53,402 nt of DNA. Origin: a virus. Positions 36,716 to 45,983 of the stretch are shown in pieces (the first letter of the stretch is position 1; each line of letters begins with the position of its first letter). The notes under the pieces were generated by a model. It searched no databases. It worked only from the letters and a program-made list of their open reading frames with translations, and was not told where the DNA came from. The stretch covers positions 1-53,402 of the IMG/VR virus record IMGVR_UViG_3300046472_000072, one strand, 5' to 3'. Made by a program: the position numbers and the translations under genes.

Positions 36716-37864
36716 ATGAGCGGAAGATTTAAGAAAGGTCAAGGGTTTATTGACTTGACCGGAGAGCGTTACGGCATGTTGACGGTACTTGAGTTTGTTG
36801 GGCAAGACAAGCACAAACGGAGTAAATGGAGATGCCAATGCGACTGTGGCGCTATCACAGAAGAATTCGGAGCTGAGATGAAACACGGAAGTGTTAAGTC
36901 TTGTGGATGTGCAATGACGTGGAAGCGACCGCGAAGGGTTGATCTTGTAGAATTTCTAAGTCGCGCCAAAGAAAAACATGGTGAAAGGTACGACTATTCC
37001 TCTGTGGAGTATAAGAATACTAGCACACATGTGAATATTAGGTGCCACGATCACGGAATTTTTGCACAGACTCCTACTCAACACTATCGCGGTGGGCAAG
37101 GGTGCCCGAAATGTGCTTACGAAGAAAAAGCAAGAGCCAAGCGCAGTAACACCGAAACTTTTGTTCAAGAGGCCAAGAAAAGAAATGGTGGTAATTTTGA
37201 TTACTCTCTTGTTCATTACAGTGATAGTCAAACTCCAGTTGAGGTCATCTGCAAGACCTGTAATACCAACTTTAAACAACGCCCCAGCGTCCATTTACTT
37301 GGTAGTGGTTGCCCAGCATGCGCGAATGCGGACAAAAAGGAACGGTATACGCTCAGCACTGAAGAGTATGTAGAAAAAGCTAAAACTATTTTTCAAGATA
37401 GTGAGTATTGTTATAAGGGCACCGTTTATACGTATTCTAAGGATAAGATTGAGGTCTTTTGCAACTGCTGCAAGTCTACCTTCAAGATTAGGGCAGATGT
37501 CCACTTACGCGGCCACGGGTGCCCTTGTAAAACAACTCATGGATTTGATTTTACCCGTCCTGGGACGCTCTACATCTTAGAGTGTGGACCTATTACTAAG
37601 ATTGGAATTACATCACATGAAGTGAGCCGAAGAATCAAGGACATCTCAAGGTCTTACGGCGTAAATTTTAACCTTGTGACGGAGTTTGAGGTAGAAGACC
37701 CTAGACTCTGCTCAGATGTGGAAACAGAGATGTTACGGTATCTTAGGAGTTGTTATAAACAGCCGAACGACAAATTCGATGGTTATACGGAGTGCTTCTA
37801 CGATGTTGACCAACGTGACCTTATCAACAGGTTGAAAATTAAGCTGGAGGTATATGACCAGTAA
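36716..37864 (+). CDS. DUF723/GIY-YIG homing endonuclease 1, adjacent to the terL intron
   Basis: A 382-residue protein. Residues 1-65 form a zinc module (GERYGMLTVLEFVGQ, CQCDCGAI, SCGC). Three DUF723-type repeats follow, each with a YDYS-type stretch, a V.I.C..HG or V.CK.C segment and a terminal GCPxC. The C-terminus (TLYILECGPITKIGITS ... LRSCYKQPNDKFDGYTECFY) is a GIY-YIG-like MUG113/T5orf172 nuclease. Its last 11 bases overlap exon 1 of terL and carry the terL ribosome site. It probably cuts intron-less terL and so spreads the neighbouring intron; inferred from position. Confidence 0.85.
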   Translation: MSGRFKKGQGFIDLTGERYGMLTVLEFVGQDKHKRSKWRCQCDCGAITEEFGAEMKHGSVKSCGCAMTWKRPRRVDLVEFLSRAKEKHGERYDYSSVEYKNTSTHVNIRCHDHGIFAQTPTQHYRGGQGCPKCAYEEKARAKRSNTETFVQEAKKRNGGNFDYSLVHYSDSQTPVEVICKTCNTNFKQRPSVHLLGSGCPACANADKKERYTLSTEEYVEKAKTIFQDSEYCYKGTVYTYSKDKIEVFCNCCKSTFKIRADVHLRGHGCPCKTTHGFDFTRPGTLYILECGPITKIGITSHEVSRRIKDISRSYGVNFNLVTEFEVEDPRLCSDVETEMLRYLRSCYKQPNDKFDGYTECFYDVDQRDLINRLKIKLEVYDQ

Positions 37865-39608
37865 GAAAAAAGTTTATGGCCCTGCAAGTGAGAAGCAGCG
37901 CCTTATTCTAACAGATCGAACTACAGACGTAATTTTGATCGGCGGTGGTAGGTAATCCAGTGCCTCCGCTTTACCAACAAACCCTTAATTCGGTGGAACT
38001 CTCAATGAGACAATACCGAGCGAAGCCTAGAAATAGGAACGTGTAACGACTAGCCGTAAGGCGTAGGCCCGAGTGGGCCGAAACAGGGTTCAGCCGCTCA
38101 GCGGTGGAAGATATAGTCTGCTCCTTACAGTGATGTAAGGCTGCTTAATAAGCGGGATAAGATTAACGACCTTATCCGAACACTACCTCATGGCTGGTGG
38201 GGGTAAATCAGCAACATGTTTGATCAAAAACCTTGACGGGGTTAATGACCCGCACTTCAGATGCACAATTTTCCGTCGCACATACCCTGAGCTTAAGCGT
38301 CAAGGTGGACTAATTGACGAAAGCAAATCTATCTATTCGTCTTGGTCTGGGGAATACAAATCTCAAGCCATGGTATGGAATTTTAAGTCTGGAGCATCTA
38401 TTGCTTTCTCAGCGATCGCCTCCGATGATGACTTAGGCTCCTGGCAAGGTTCCCAACTTACCCGCGTGCTGATCGACGAAGCTGGTGACAAGTGGACAGA
38501 GAAGCAGGTTTTGTTTCTTCTGTCACGTATCCGCTCTGCGCATAGCAAGATTTACCCGCAGATGATACTTTCATGCAACCCGGATATTAATTCGTTCTTG
38601 AAAAAATGGGTCGATTTCAGTCTTGGACCTGACGGTGTTCCTCTGCCGGGAACAGAGCACAGAATTCGTTGGTTTGTCACTGTAGAAAACCAAGTGTTGT
38701 GGGCGGACTCTGCTGAAGAGTGCTACGAACTCCACGGCAAGCCGCGCAATATGGTTTATGCACGAGGAATGTCCGAGGAAGAGATTAAGAAGCATTCGCC
38801 TGATAAACTCTTTATGCCGAAGAGCTTCCGCTTTATCCCAACCGGAGTATTCGACAATCCGTACCTGTTGCCGCCGAGAAACAACACGTATTTGGCGAAC
38901 CTGTTGTCTCAGCCATATGTGAATCAGTTAAGATTTTTGCATGGTTCCTGGACAGCTCGCGAAGCTGGAGAATCCTTCTTCCGCAGGGATTGGGTAGAGA
39001 TTGTTGATAAGCCACCTGTCAAGGTAACGGGACGTGTAAGAGCGTATGACTTTGCTGCATCCGAGGAGCCTAGCCACGGAGGTTCCTCAAGGGACCCCGA
39101 TTACACGGTTGGTTGCCTCATGAGCCGTGACAGCTCTGGGACTTTATTCATTGAGCATATCAGGCGGTATAGAAAACTCACGGATGGCGTCTTAAAGGAC
39201 GTTATCGAGACAGGGTACAATGATGGTGTAGAAGTGCCTGTACTGATTCCGAAAGATCCAGGTGCAGGTGGTGCAGCAGCTCACCTCTTCTTTGTTCAGC
39301 ACCTATCCGAAGCAGGACTTTCCGTAAAGACCGTGAAGGTAAGTGGACACTCTGGCAAACTCCAACGGGCACAGCCATTTTTTGCAATGGCAGAGGCAGG
39401 CAAGGTCAAGATCGTCAGGGATTCTGAAGGTGACAGGTTCGTAGAGAATATGCTGATGGAATTGGAGTATTTCACAGGTGGTCGGAATGAGAAGAATGAT
39501 CAGGTCGATGCTATCGCCGATGCTGCCAATTTCCTTATGAGGCAACAGGTGATGCCGAATTTCACACTAGCCATAAACACCCAACCCTCACCAATCCCCT
39601 CCCTATAA
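37854..39608 (+). CDS. terL: Terminase large subunit, interrupted by a group I intron
   Basis: Two exons, 37854-37949 and 38193-39608, join in frame to a 503-residue TerL. Exon 1 (MTSKKKVYGPASEKQRLILT ... DVILIGGG) has GGAGGTAT before its ATG. Splicing creates Walker A GGGAGGGKS across the junction. Walker B is RVLIDEAGD, and the C-terminal nuclease domain has YDFAASEE and KNDQVDAIADAANFL. TerL is the ATP-driven motor and nuclease that packages DNA into proheads. The ATG at 38190 is the accidental last three bases of the intron, not a start. Confidence 0.9.
37950..38192 (+). ncRNA. Group I intron (243 nt, no internal ORF)
   Basis: Exon 1 ends in T at 37949, and its last bases GCGGTGGT pair with the internal guide GCCTCCGC at 37962-37969, leaving the conserved U-G pair at the 5' splice site. 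The P7 strands GACTA (38048-38052) and TAGTC (38114-38118, within the hallmark AGATATAGTC) are present. The intron ends in G at 38192, and CCAG at 37957-37960 can pair with CTGG of exon 2 (P10). Removing it restores the terL P-loop. It should self-splice; its short length explains the lack of an internal endonuclease. Confidence 0.9.
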
Positions 39609-39639
39609 TAACACACCTTGGCAGAAATACGCACAAGAT

Positions 39640-39668
39640 TTGACAAAAGTCTTATCGAATGTTATACT
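39640..39668 (+). promoter_or_regulatory. Sigma70-like promoter of the portal gene
   Basis: TTGACA, 17 bases, TATACT, about 30 bases before the portal start. The spacer begins AAAGTCTTA. Confidence 0.7.
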
Positions 39669-39695
39669 TCCTGCTAATTGATAGAAGGAGCACTA

Positions 39696-41180
39696 ATGGC
39701 AGCTAAAAAGCCAATAGACAAATCGGCTGCTGCATTAGCGGCTGACGACGGCATGCCAGTACCCCGCATCTCCCTCGGAGAAAGTGGCTTCGTCGGATTG
39801 CGCACCGTCTGGGGCCGAGTAATCGATGACCCCCAACGGGCCTTCCACTGGCCAGTGTTCTACCGCACCGTACGGGAAATGCTCAACGATGCCGTCATTG
39901 CGTCGGCGTTCAACACCTACCGTATGCTGCTGTCCCGCGTTAAGTGGACTGTAGAGCCTCCTGTAGACGCAACAGACCAAGAAAAAGAACGCGCAAAGTT
40001 TATCCAGTCCTGCATGGACGACATGGACAACACTTGGGCAAGCTTCCTCTCCGACGTAATCACCTACCTGCCGTATGGCTTCTCTGTACAAGAGAAAGTT
40101 TATCGTCGCCGCCTCTACAAGAATGGCTCGCGCTTTAACGACGGCTTGGTGGGCCTCCGCCGTATCTCCCCTCGCAGCCAGGACACGATTGTGCGCTGGA
40201 CCTTTAGCGAAGACGGGCGAGAATTGATTGGCTGCGAACAATCCATTGTCAACCTTGAGAATGGTGCAATGTTCATGAGCCAAGCAAACGAGCATGGCCT
40301 TATTCCCATTAAGCGTGAAAAGTTCATGCTGTTCACTGCCGACGCCACTAAGGGCGATCCGACAGGTAATTCAATCCTAAAGGGCGCGTACAAGGCTTGG
40401 AAGCAGATGGACATGCTTCGTGACCAAGAACTCTTGGGCGTGGCTAAGGAGTCCAACGGGCTCCCTCTTCTGCGACTCCCACCAGAGTACATGGCACCTG
40501 ACGCTCCAGACGACATGAAAGCCGTCTACAAGGCTTGTCAGACGCTGCTAGACACGATCCAGGCAGGTACTAACAAGGGTATCATCTTCCCTCGCAGGAT
40601 TGATGAGGTCAGCAAACAAGACCTCTTCGATCTAACCTTACTTGAGAAAAAAGGTATCAACGGAGCCAACATCGATGCCGTCATCAAGCGATATCATGGA
40701 GAGATTTACTCCGCGCTTGGCGTAGACATCCTGAAGGAAGTTACGGACATTGGCTCGTTCTCCCTTGCTGACTCTGACACCAATCTTGTGTCGCTGATGA
40801 TGAGTCATCGCCTGAATGAGATTGCTGACGTTCTCAATAACGATCTTATCCCACAACTTTTCAGTCTCAACGGCTGGACATTGGAACGTCTTCCTAAGTT
40901 CGTCCACGGCGACATCTCTGAGATGAGTGCTGACGAATTGGGCAAACTCTTGCAGCGCACAGGTAGTATCGGTTTGGTCGCAAAAGATATCGCCACTGTT
41001 AATCGTCTCCGTAAAGCATATGGCGTGAATGAACTGCCTGACGATACGAAGATTGAGGACATTGAGTTCACGATGGAGTCGAGTAACTCCGGTGAGGGGA
41101 TGAAAACGCCCTACGACGGAACGGCGACAAAGCCTACGAAGAAGGATTCCTCCACTTCGAACAATGAAAATGCCGCATGA
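39696..41180 (+). CDS. Portal protein
   Basis: A 494-residue portal, the dodecameric ring at the head vertex through which DNA passes. It has the GLRTVWGRVIDDPQRAFHWP N-terminal part, FNTYRMLLSRVKWTVEPP, a helical stem region and a polar C-terminus, and sits between terL and the prohead protease as expected. GAAGGAGCACTA precedes the ATG at 39696. Confidence 0.85.
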   Translation: MAAKKPIDKSAAALAADDGMPVPRISLGESGFVGLRTVWGRVIDDPQRAFHWPVFYRTVREMLNDAVIASAFNTYRMLLSRVKWTVEPPVDATDQEKERAKFIQSCMDDMDNTWASFLSDVITYLPYGFSVQEKVYRRRLYKNGSRFNDGLVGLRRISPRSQDTIVRWTFSEDGRELIGCEQSIVNLENGAMFMSQANEHGLIPIKREKFMLFTADATKGDPTGNSILKGAYKAWKQMDMLRDQELLGVAKESNGLPLLRLPPEYMAPDAPDDMKAVYKACQTLLDTIQAGTNKGIIFPRRIDEVSKQDLFDLTLLEKKGINGANIDAVIKRYHGEIYSALGVDILKEVTDIGSFSLADSDTNLVSLMMSHRLNEIADVLNNDLIPQLFSLNGWTLERLPKFVHGDISEMSADELGKLLQRTGSIGLVAKDIATVNRLRKAYGVNELPDDTKIEDIEFTMESSNSGEGMKTPYDGTATKPTKKDSSTSNNENAA

Positions 41181-41187
41181 GGAGTAA

Positions 41188-42021
41188 ATGAACACACACA
41201 AACTTATGCGGATCACCGCATCCCTCCGAAACCGACCGCATCTAATCTCCAAAGCAGCATTCCAGGAAATTGAAGACTACCTGAGTGCTCGTAACGCGGG
41301 ACTACTCGATATCGAAGGCAGCAAGTCTGCCGAGGATGTGCAAGAGACGCAACTCGCTAGCGATGTAGGGATCATCACCATTCGCGGCCCTCTCACCTAC
41401 CGTACAAGCGGCTGGGAAGCTTACTGCGGTGGCTTCTCCTACGAGATGCTGCTCGACCAAGCCGAAGACCTGATTCAAGTTGGTGCCAAGACTATTATTC
41501 TTGATATCGACTCTGGCGGCGGCGAAGCATATGGTTGCTTCGAAAGTGTAGACGAGCTTCGCGCAATGTGCGACCAAGCAGGCGTCAAGCTTATGGGTTA
41601 CATCGACGGCTCTGCGTGCTCTGCTGCTTATGCAATCATCTGCGCTTGTGACGAAGTTGTCATTAACCCATTTGGTGATGCTGGATCGATTGGGGTCCTG
41701 ATTTGCCTCTACAACGACAGCAAAATGCTTGAGCAAGCTGGTATCCAGCGAACGTTCGTAACAGACGGTTCCGACAAGGTGCCATTCGCAGACGACGGCT
41801 CCTGGCGAGAAGGCTTCCTCGAAGACATGCGACAGCGTGTTGCAGAACTCGGTGATGCGTTCCGAGCACACGTTGCTCAGTACACGGGCCTGTCGGTTGA
41901 GGACATCAAGAACACTCAAGCCAAAGTGTACTCCGCACAAGATGCGCTGTCAATTGGCTTGGTCAACAAAATTATGACTCGCTCGGAGTTCGTAGATTAC
42001 ATCATCGGACAAAAGGATTAA
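41188..42021 (+). CDS. S49-family (SppA/ClpP-like) prohead protease
   Basis: A 277-residue serine protease of the SppA/protein C type: LDIDSGGGEAYG strand-turn, catalytic serine in GSACSAAYAIICACDEV, then NPFGDAGSIGVL, with a catalytic Lys expected further on. It processes scaffold and head proteins during capsid maturation. It lies directly before the scaffold gene, as in lambda C/Nu3-type arrangements. Confidence 0.85.
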   Translation: MNTHKLMRITASLRNRPHLISKAAFQEIEDYLSARNAGLLDIEGSKSAEDVQETQLASDVGIITIRGPLTYRTSGWEAYCGGFSYEMLLDQAEDLIQVGAKTIILDIDSGGGEAYGCFESVDELRAMCDQAGVKLMGYIDGSACSAAYAIICACDEVVINPFGDAGSIGVLICLYNDSKMLEQAGIQRTFVTDGSDKVPFADDGSWREGFLEDMRQRVAELGDAFRAHVAQYTGLSVEDIKNTQAKVYSAQDALSIGLVNKIMTRSEFVDYIIGQKD

Positions 42022-42023
42022 GC

Positions 42024-42578
42024 ATGCTAGACGCACTTAAGAAGAAGTTGGGCATCACGCCTGTAACCCCGGAGGCTTCGCAAGAGGTCGAAACTACAGG
42101 CAACCTGCCTGAACAACAAAAGGAAGAAACGATGAGTAATGCTCAAACCATTGAGCTTGCTGCGCACGAGGCTGTCGTAGCTCAACTAACTGAACTGACT
42201 GCTGAACTGGCTTCGGTTAAGACTGCTGCTGAAGCTATGAAAGCTGAGTACGAAGAGAAGCTGTCGGCATACGCTGCTGCTGAAGATCAAGCTAAAGCGG
42301 ACGCACAAGCCGCAAAAATGAATGCGCGCCGCAAGGACGCTGAAGCCAAGATGGGCACTGAAAAAGCTGTCGCTTTCATGGCTGCTACCGAGAATATGGC
42401 GGACGAACAATTTGAGTCGTTCCTGAATATTTTCACCACCAATGCTGCTGCCGAGGCTAACGGTGAGATGTTCAAAGAAGTCGGCGTTGAGACTAAAGCA
42501 GACGCTAATGTCGAGCCGAAGGTCGAACATTTTAATAAATACCTCCCCAAGAAATCCGTTAAGAAGGAATCGAAATAA
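42024..42578 (+). CDS. Capsid scaffolding protein
   Basis: A 184-residue Ala/Glu/Lys-rich protein with a long coiled coil (about 45-105: AQLTELTAELASVKTAAEAM...). It is acidic with a basic end, typical of internal scaffolds, and lies between protease and decoration genes. An internal ATG at residue 37 (MSNAQTIEL, with GGAAGAAACG upstream) could give a shorter form. Confidence 0.8.
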   Translation: MLDALKKKLGITPVTPEASQEVETTGNLPEQQKEETMSNAQTIELAAHEAVVAQLTELTAELASVKTAAEAMKAEYEEKLSAYAAAEDQAKADAQAAKMNARRKDAEAKMGTEKAVAFMAATENMADEQFESFLNIFTTNAAAEANGEMFKEVGVETKADANVEPKVEHFNKYLPKKSVKKESK

Positions 42579-42973
42579 TGACTAAATTGGCTACTCGTAG
42601 CAATAAGCTCTCGGGCGTCCTTGCGTTTGAAGAAATGCCGAGCAAAGGTGTCTGCCGTCGCGCCGTCACTGTGACTGTTGAAGCAGGCATGGATATCGGT
42701 GCTGTGCTGCAATTTGATGGCACCAGCAAATACAAGTGGGTCAAGAATGCTGACGTGGCAACTCTGAATGCAGATGTCGTTGTGCTGATCGAAGCAGGTC
42801 TGGACGTGCCGTCGCTGACCCCTGGTGACTACACCGCTGTTGTCCTGCGCGTGGGTCACGCTGGTGTGGTTGATACTGGCCTGCTGTTCAAGGATGTCGT
42901 CTCGGCCCCGAATAAGCAACTGGTCTACACCGCGCTGCGCGCTAAGAACATCCACGTCCGTACCGGCGTGTAA
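42578..42973 (+). CDS. Head decoration protein
   Basis: A 131-residue beta-rich protein in the position and size of lambda gpD-type decoration proteins, which trimerise on the expanded capsid and stabilise it (MTKLATRSNKLSGVLAFEEM...). TAATG overlap with the scaffold gene. Confidence 0.75.
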   Translation: MTKLATRSNKLSGVLAFEEMPSKGVCRRAVTVTVEAGMDIGAVLQFDGTSKYKWVKNADVATLNADVVVLIEAGLDVPSLTPGDYTAVVLRVGHAGVVDTGLLFKDVVSAPNKQLVYTALRAKNIHVRTGV

Positions 42974-42992
42974 TAAGTAAAGGAAAACTCAA

Positions 42993-44045
42993 ATGAGCAT
43001 GACTATTCGCGATTATTTTAACTCCTTCAAGAATTCCGATTTCGTTGACTCGATTTCGCAAGTTCCGCTGCAATATGGCTACATCAATAGCCAGAATCTG
43101 TTTACGGTCAAATCGACCAACCAGACCGCTATCGTTTTCGACAAAGACTACGCTAACGTCACTCTGCTGCCGCAGGTGAATCGCGGTGCTAAGGCTTCGA
43201 CCGAAAACCACGAGCGTAAAGCTGATACCTTTGCTCTGAAGCTGGCTTATTTCAAGCACGAAGACCGCATCACCAACGAAGACATCCAAGGCTGGCGCGT
43301 TCCTGGCTCGACCGACTCGGAGACCTACGGTCGTGCTACTGCCGAGAAGATGACTGATATGCGTCGTGCTTGGGACCAGACTCAGGAATACATGAAGCTG
43401 CAAGCCCTGAAAGGTGTTTTCAAGACTCCTGACGGCGCTGTTGTTGCTGACATGTTTGGCGAGTTCGGCATCACCCAACAGACCATCGATTTCACCCTTG
43501 GCACCAACACCACTAACGTTGATTCGGTCATTCGTCAACTGAAGAAGGCTGTCGCTACCAACGTGATGAACGGTGGGGCAATCTCTGGTATTCAAGTTCT
43601 GGTCGATCCGCTGTTCTACGACAAACTGATCTCGCATCCGAACGTTAAGAATGCATACCAGTTCTATATGGCACAAGGCAATGGTAACGCTGTCCTGCGT
43701 GACGATAACACCTCGTATATGCAATGGGGTATCATGGACGCCTTCCAACTGCGCGGCGTGAAGTTCGTGTCCTATGACGCAACGTTCAACCTGCCGGGCG
43801 GCACCACTGAGCAAGCCTTCGCTGATAACAGCGGTATCGCTTTTGCAGAAGGTGTGCGCGATTTGTTCCGTGGTTATGCAGGTCCCTCGGCAAAACTCAG
43901 CGAAGCAAATGCTCCCGGCCAAGAAATCTTCGTGCGCCAATATTTGGACCCGAAGGACGAGTATGTAGAGTTTGAGATGGAGGCATCGCCCCTTTATTTT
44001 CCAACGAGGCCAGCGTCGATCATCAAACTGACTTCGAGTAACTAA
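42993..44045 (+). CDS. Major capsid protein
   Basis: A 350-residue HK97-fold capsid protein of the lambda gpE type. Supporting features are its length, position after decoration, the MTIRDYFNSFKNSDFVDSI start, the E-loop-like acidic/basic segment (VNRGAKASTENHERKADTF) and the C-terminal FEMEASPLYFPTRPASIIKL. AAGGAAAACTCAA precedes the ATG at 42993; 42999 is an alternative. The stop codon lies in a TAAGATTCTTA element. Confidence 0.9.
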   Translation: MSMTIRDYFNSFKNSDFVDSISQVPLQYGYINSQNLFTVKSTNQTAIVFDKDYANVTLLPQVNRGAKASTENHERKADTFALKLAYFKHEDRITNEDIQGWRVPGSTDSETYGRATAEKMTDMRRAWDQTQEYMKLQALKGVFKTPDGAVVADMFGEFGITQQTIDFTLGTNTTNVDSVIRQLKKAVATNVMNGGAISGIQVLVDPLFYDKLISHPNVKNAYQFYMAQGNGNAVLRDDNTSYMQWGIMDAFQLRGVKFVSYDATFNLPGGTTEQAFADNSGIAFAEGVRDLFRGYAGPSAKLSEANAPGQEIFVRQYLDPKDEYVEFEMEASPLYFPTRPASIIKLTSSN

Positions 44046-44053
44046 GATTCTTA
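44043..44053. promoter_or_regulatory. Perfect TAAGAWTCTTA palindrome at the capsid stop
   Basis: TAAGATTCTTA includes the stop codon of the capsid gene. Further partial copies lie at 44085 and 44114. Confidence 0.45.
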
Positions 44054-44069
44054 GCCCTCCTAAGAGGGC
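44054..44069 (+). terminator. Terminator after the capsid gene
   Basis: GCCCTC-CTAA-GAGGGC, followed by TTAAGTCTCTT. Confidence 0.6.
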
Positions 44070-44078
44070 TTAAGTCTC

Positions 44079-44107
44079 TTGACTATAAGAATCTCTCCTG
44101 CTATAAT
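44079..44107 (+). promoter_or_regulatory. Sigma70-like promoter of GIY-YIG gene 2
   Basis: TTGACT, 17 bases, TATAAT. The spacer carries TAAGAATCTCT. Confidence 0.75.
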
Positions 44108-44139
44108 GGCGGGTTAGATTCTTATGTTAAGGAGATTTA

Positions 44140-45102
44140 ATGGCACGGAAGAAGTCTCAAGAAGAGATACTTACTCTGGCGGTTCAGAAGCACAATAACT
44201 ACTACACGTACGAACATGCTGTTTACGTAGACTCTAAAACGAAGTTTCAAGTGACATGCCCTAACCATGGGCCGTTTTGGATCACTCCAAATAATCACCT
44301 ATCTGGGAAGGGGTGCTCAAAGTGTGGAGATGTTAGAACCGCATCGAGCAAACAGAAGACCACCAGCGTATTTACCAATCAAGTGGAAGAACGGTTTCCC
44401 GGTAAATACGATTTTTCGTGCACGCTGTATAAGTCCGCAAGAGCGAAAGTAGATGTCCGTTGTACGGAGCATGATATTGTTTTTCAAATTACGCCAGACA
44501 ATCTCTTAAGGGGCAAGGGTTGCCCACTCTGCGGAATCGCTTCTCGTGTCAACACAAGAAAAGCCCAATTTGATGAGATGGTTCCAGAAAACGAGCGACG
44601 ATTTGCGGAAGACATTCTGAAGGTGCATGGAGGAAGATACGAATACTTGGGTGGGTATCGAACCAAGGAGAGTCTTGTTTCTCTATTGTGCAAAGATCAC
44701 GGGGAGTTTAAACAAAAAGCGCTGGATCACATCGGAGGTTGTGGTTGTCCATCTTGTGCAGATTATGGCTTTAATCCGGCCAAATCTGGGACAGTGTACG
44801 TTATGCAAGATGGCGAACTCGTAAAAGTTGGTATTACAAACCGCGCTGCAAACATTCGGTTAAGGAATATCAAACGATCTTCTTCGCGTAATTTTTCAGT
44901 AGTTTGCAGTTTTAACTTTGACCAAGGCCACACTGCGCGAGATATCGAAACCGCACTCCTCCGTGAACTACGTTCCCAGTATGAACAACCTACAGAGAAG
45001 TTCGACGGCTCCACAGAATGCTTCTACAACGTCAACCTTCCAGCCCTCCTCGCCCGAATTGAAGAACTAATTAAGGAACACACATGCCTCTCATCGATTT
45101 GA
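44140..45102 (+). CDS. DUF723/GIY-YIG homing endonuclease 2
   Basis: A 320-residue relative of the proteins at 36716 and 51784. Three zinc-containing DUF723-type repeats (ending GCSKCG, GCPLCG, GCPSCA) are followed by a GIY-YIG-like domain (TVYVMQDGELVKVGITN ... LRSQYEQPTEKFDGSTECFY). It has its own terminator-bounded promoter, so it is expressed apart from the capsid gene, and its last 19 bases overlap the next connector gene. Confidence 0.85.
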   Translation: MARKKSQEEILTLAVQKHNNYYTYEHAVYVDSKTKFQVTCPNHGPFWITPNNHLSGKGCSKCGDVRTASSKQKTTSVFTNQVEERFPGKYDFSCTLYKSARAKVDVRCTEHDIVFQITPDNLLRGKGCPLCGIASRVNTRKAQFDEMVPENERRFAEDILKVHGGRYEYLGGYRTKESLVSLLCKDHGEFKQKALDHIGGCGCPSCADYGFNPAKSGTVYVMQDGELVKVGITNRAANIRLRNIKRSSSRNFSVVCSFNFDQGHTARDIETALLRELRSQYEQPTEKFDGSTECFYNVNLPALLARIEELIKEHTCLSSI

Positions 45103-45560
45103 GCAGTCCGATTGGAAAGCTTCGGTATAGACTTGGCGACTACAATGATCTGCCCCGACTCCCAGATGAGGTCTACCAGTCGGCCTTAGATGACAACAAC
45201 GGAAATCTGAAAGCCGCAACAGTGTTATGCGGGCAGTACATCTTGGCGGCATTGGCTTTCGACACTGACCAACGTCTGAATCTCTTACAGGTGTGGGGTT
45301 CGCAGGCTTTCGAGCAATATCAGAAGTTCCTGATGATGGTCATTAAAGACCCCGCATTCAACGGCGTATGCCCCTTGCCATATGTTGCAGGTGCTGACGA
45401 AGTTCACCCAATCCTGCAATTCAAAGAGGACTTCACGAACGCGCAGAATCGCCCCACCTCGGACGAACGCTTGCATCAAATTGCTGTTGGCCCTTTCGAC
45501 CCTTATAGCGGCCCTGTTGCCAATCTCAAGGCGACCGATATGCCAGGAGACGGTGGATGA
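45084..45560 (+). CDS. Head-tail connector protein
   Basis: A 158-residue protein (MPLIDLSSPIGKLRYRLGDY...) in the place of gp6/gpW-type adaptors. The IGKLRYRLGDYNDLPRLPDE start is typical of head completion proteins that bind the portal after packaging. Its start lies inside the 3' end of the preceding endonuclease gene. Confidence 0.7.
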   Translation: MPLIDLSSPIGKLRYRLGDYNDLPRLPDEVYQSALDDNNGNLKAATVLCGQYILAALAFDTDQRLNLLQVWGSQAFEQYQKFLMMVIKDPAFNGVCPLPYVAGADEVHPILQFKEDFTNAQNRPTSDERLHQIAVGPFDPYSGPVANLKATDMPGDGG

Positions 45561-45952
45561 CCCCCCTAGACCGCACAGTAGCAACAATGATGTCCCGCTT
45601 CGGCACTTCAGCCCTCATCAAAGTAGCCATCTCAGAGCAGTACGACACGGACACCTCTGAGAACATTGTCTCCTACCAAGACTACCCTGTCAACGCAATG
45701 TTCTTCGATTACGTCCGCAAGAACGAGGGTGAGTCTACCGAGAATAACACGCTTGTCAAAACTGGCGACAAGCAAGTGTACGTGCAGCCTCCTCAGAAAA
45801 CTGAAACTGGCATCGCCTTGCCACACCTCTCTACTAACAGAGATTTTCTGAAGATTGGAGATAAGCAATACAGAATTATTACAGTGAAACAACTCAATCC
45901 TTCCATGTCTCAAGAAGGTTGCGTTCTTTACGAACTGTATGTCCGAGAATAA
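45557..45952 (+). CDS. Head closure protein
   Basis: A 131-residue beta-rich protein (MTPLDRTVATMMSRFGTSAL...), coupled by ATGA to the connector gene. Size and position fit a head-closure or neck protein. Confidence 0.6.
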   Translation: MTPLDRTVATMMSRFGTSALIKVAISEQYDTDTSENIVSYQDYPVNAMFFDYVRKNEGESTENNTLVKTGDKQVYVQPPQKTETGIALPHLSTNRDFLKIGDKQYRIITVKQLNPSMSQEGCVLYELYVRE

Positions 45953-45983
45953 TACATCATAACGAACGTAAAAGGAATAAATT

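Noticed and set aside
38190-39608. Terminase starting at ATG 38190 as a separate gene
   Set aside because: That ATG is the end of a group I intron. It would cut off the first half of the P-loop and has no ribosome site, whereas exon 1 has a good one and completes the motif.
42942-43940. 332-codon open frame antisense to the major capsid gene
   Set aside because: The plus strand clearly encodes the capsid protein; the antisense frame has no ribosome site or domain.
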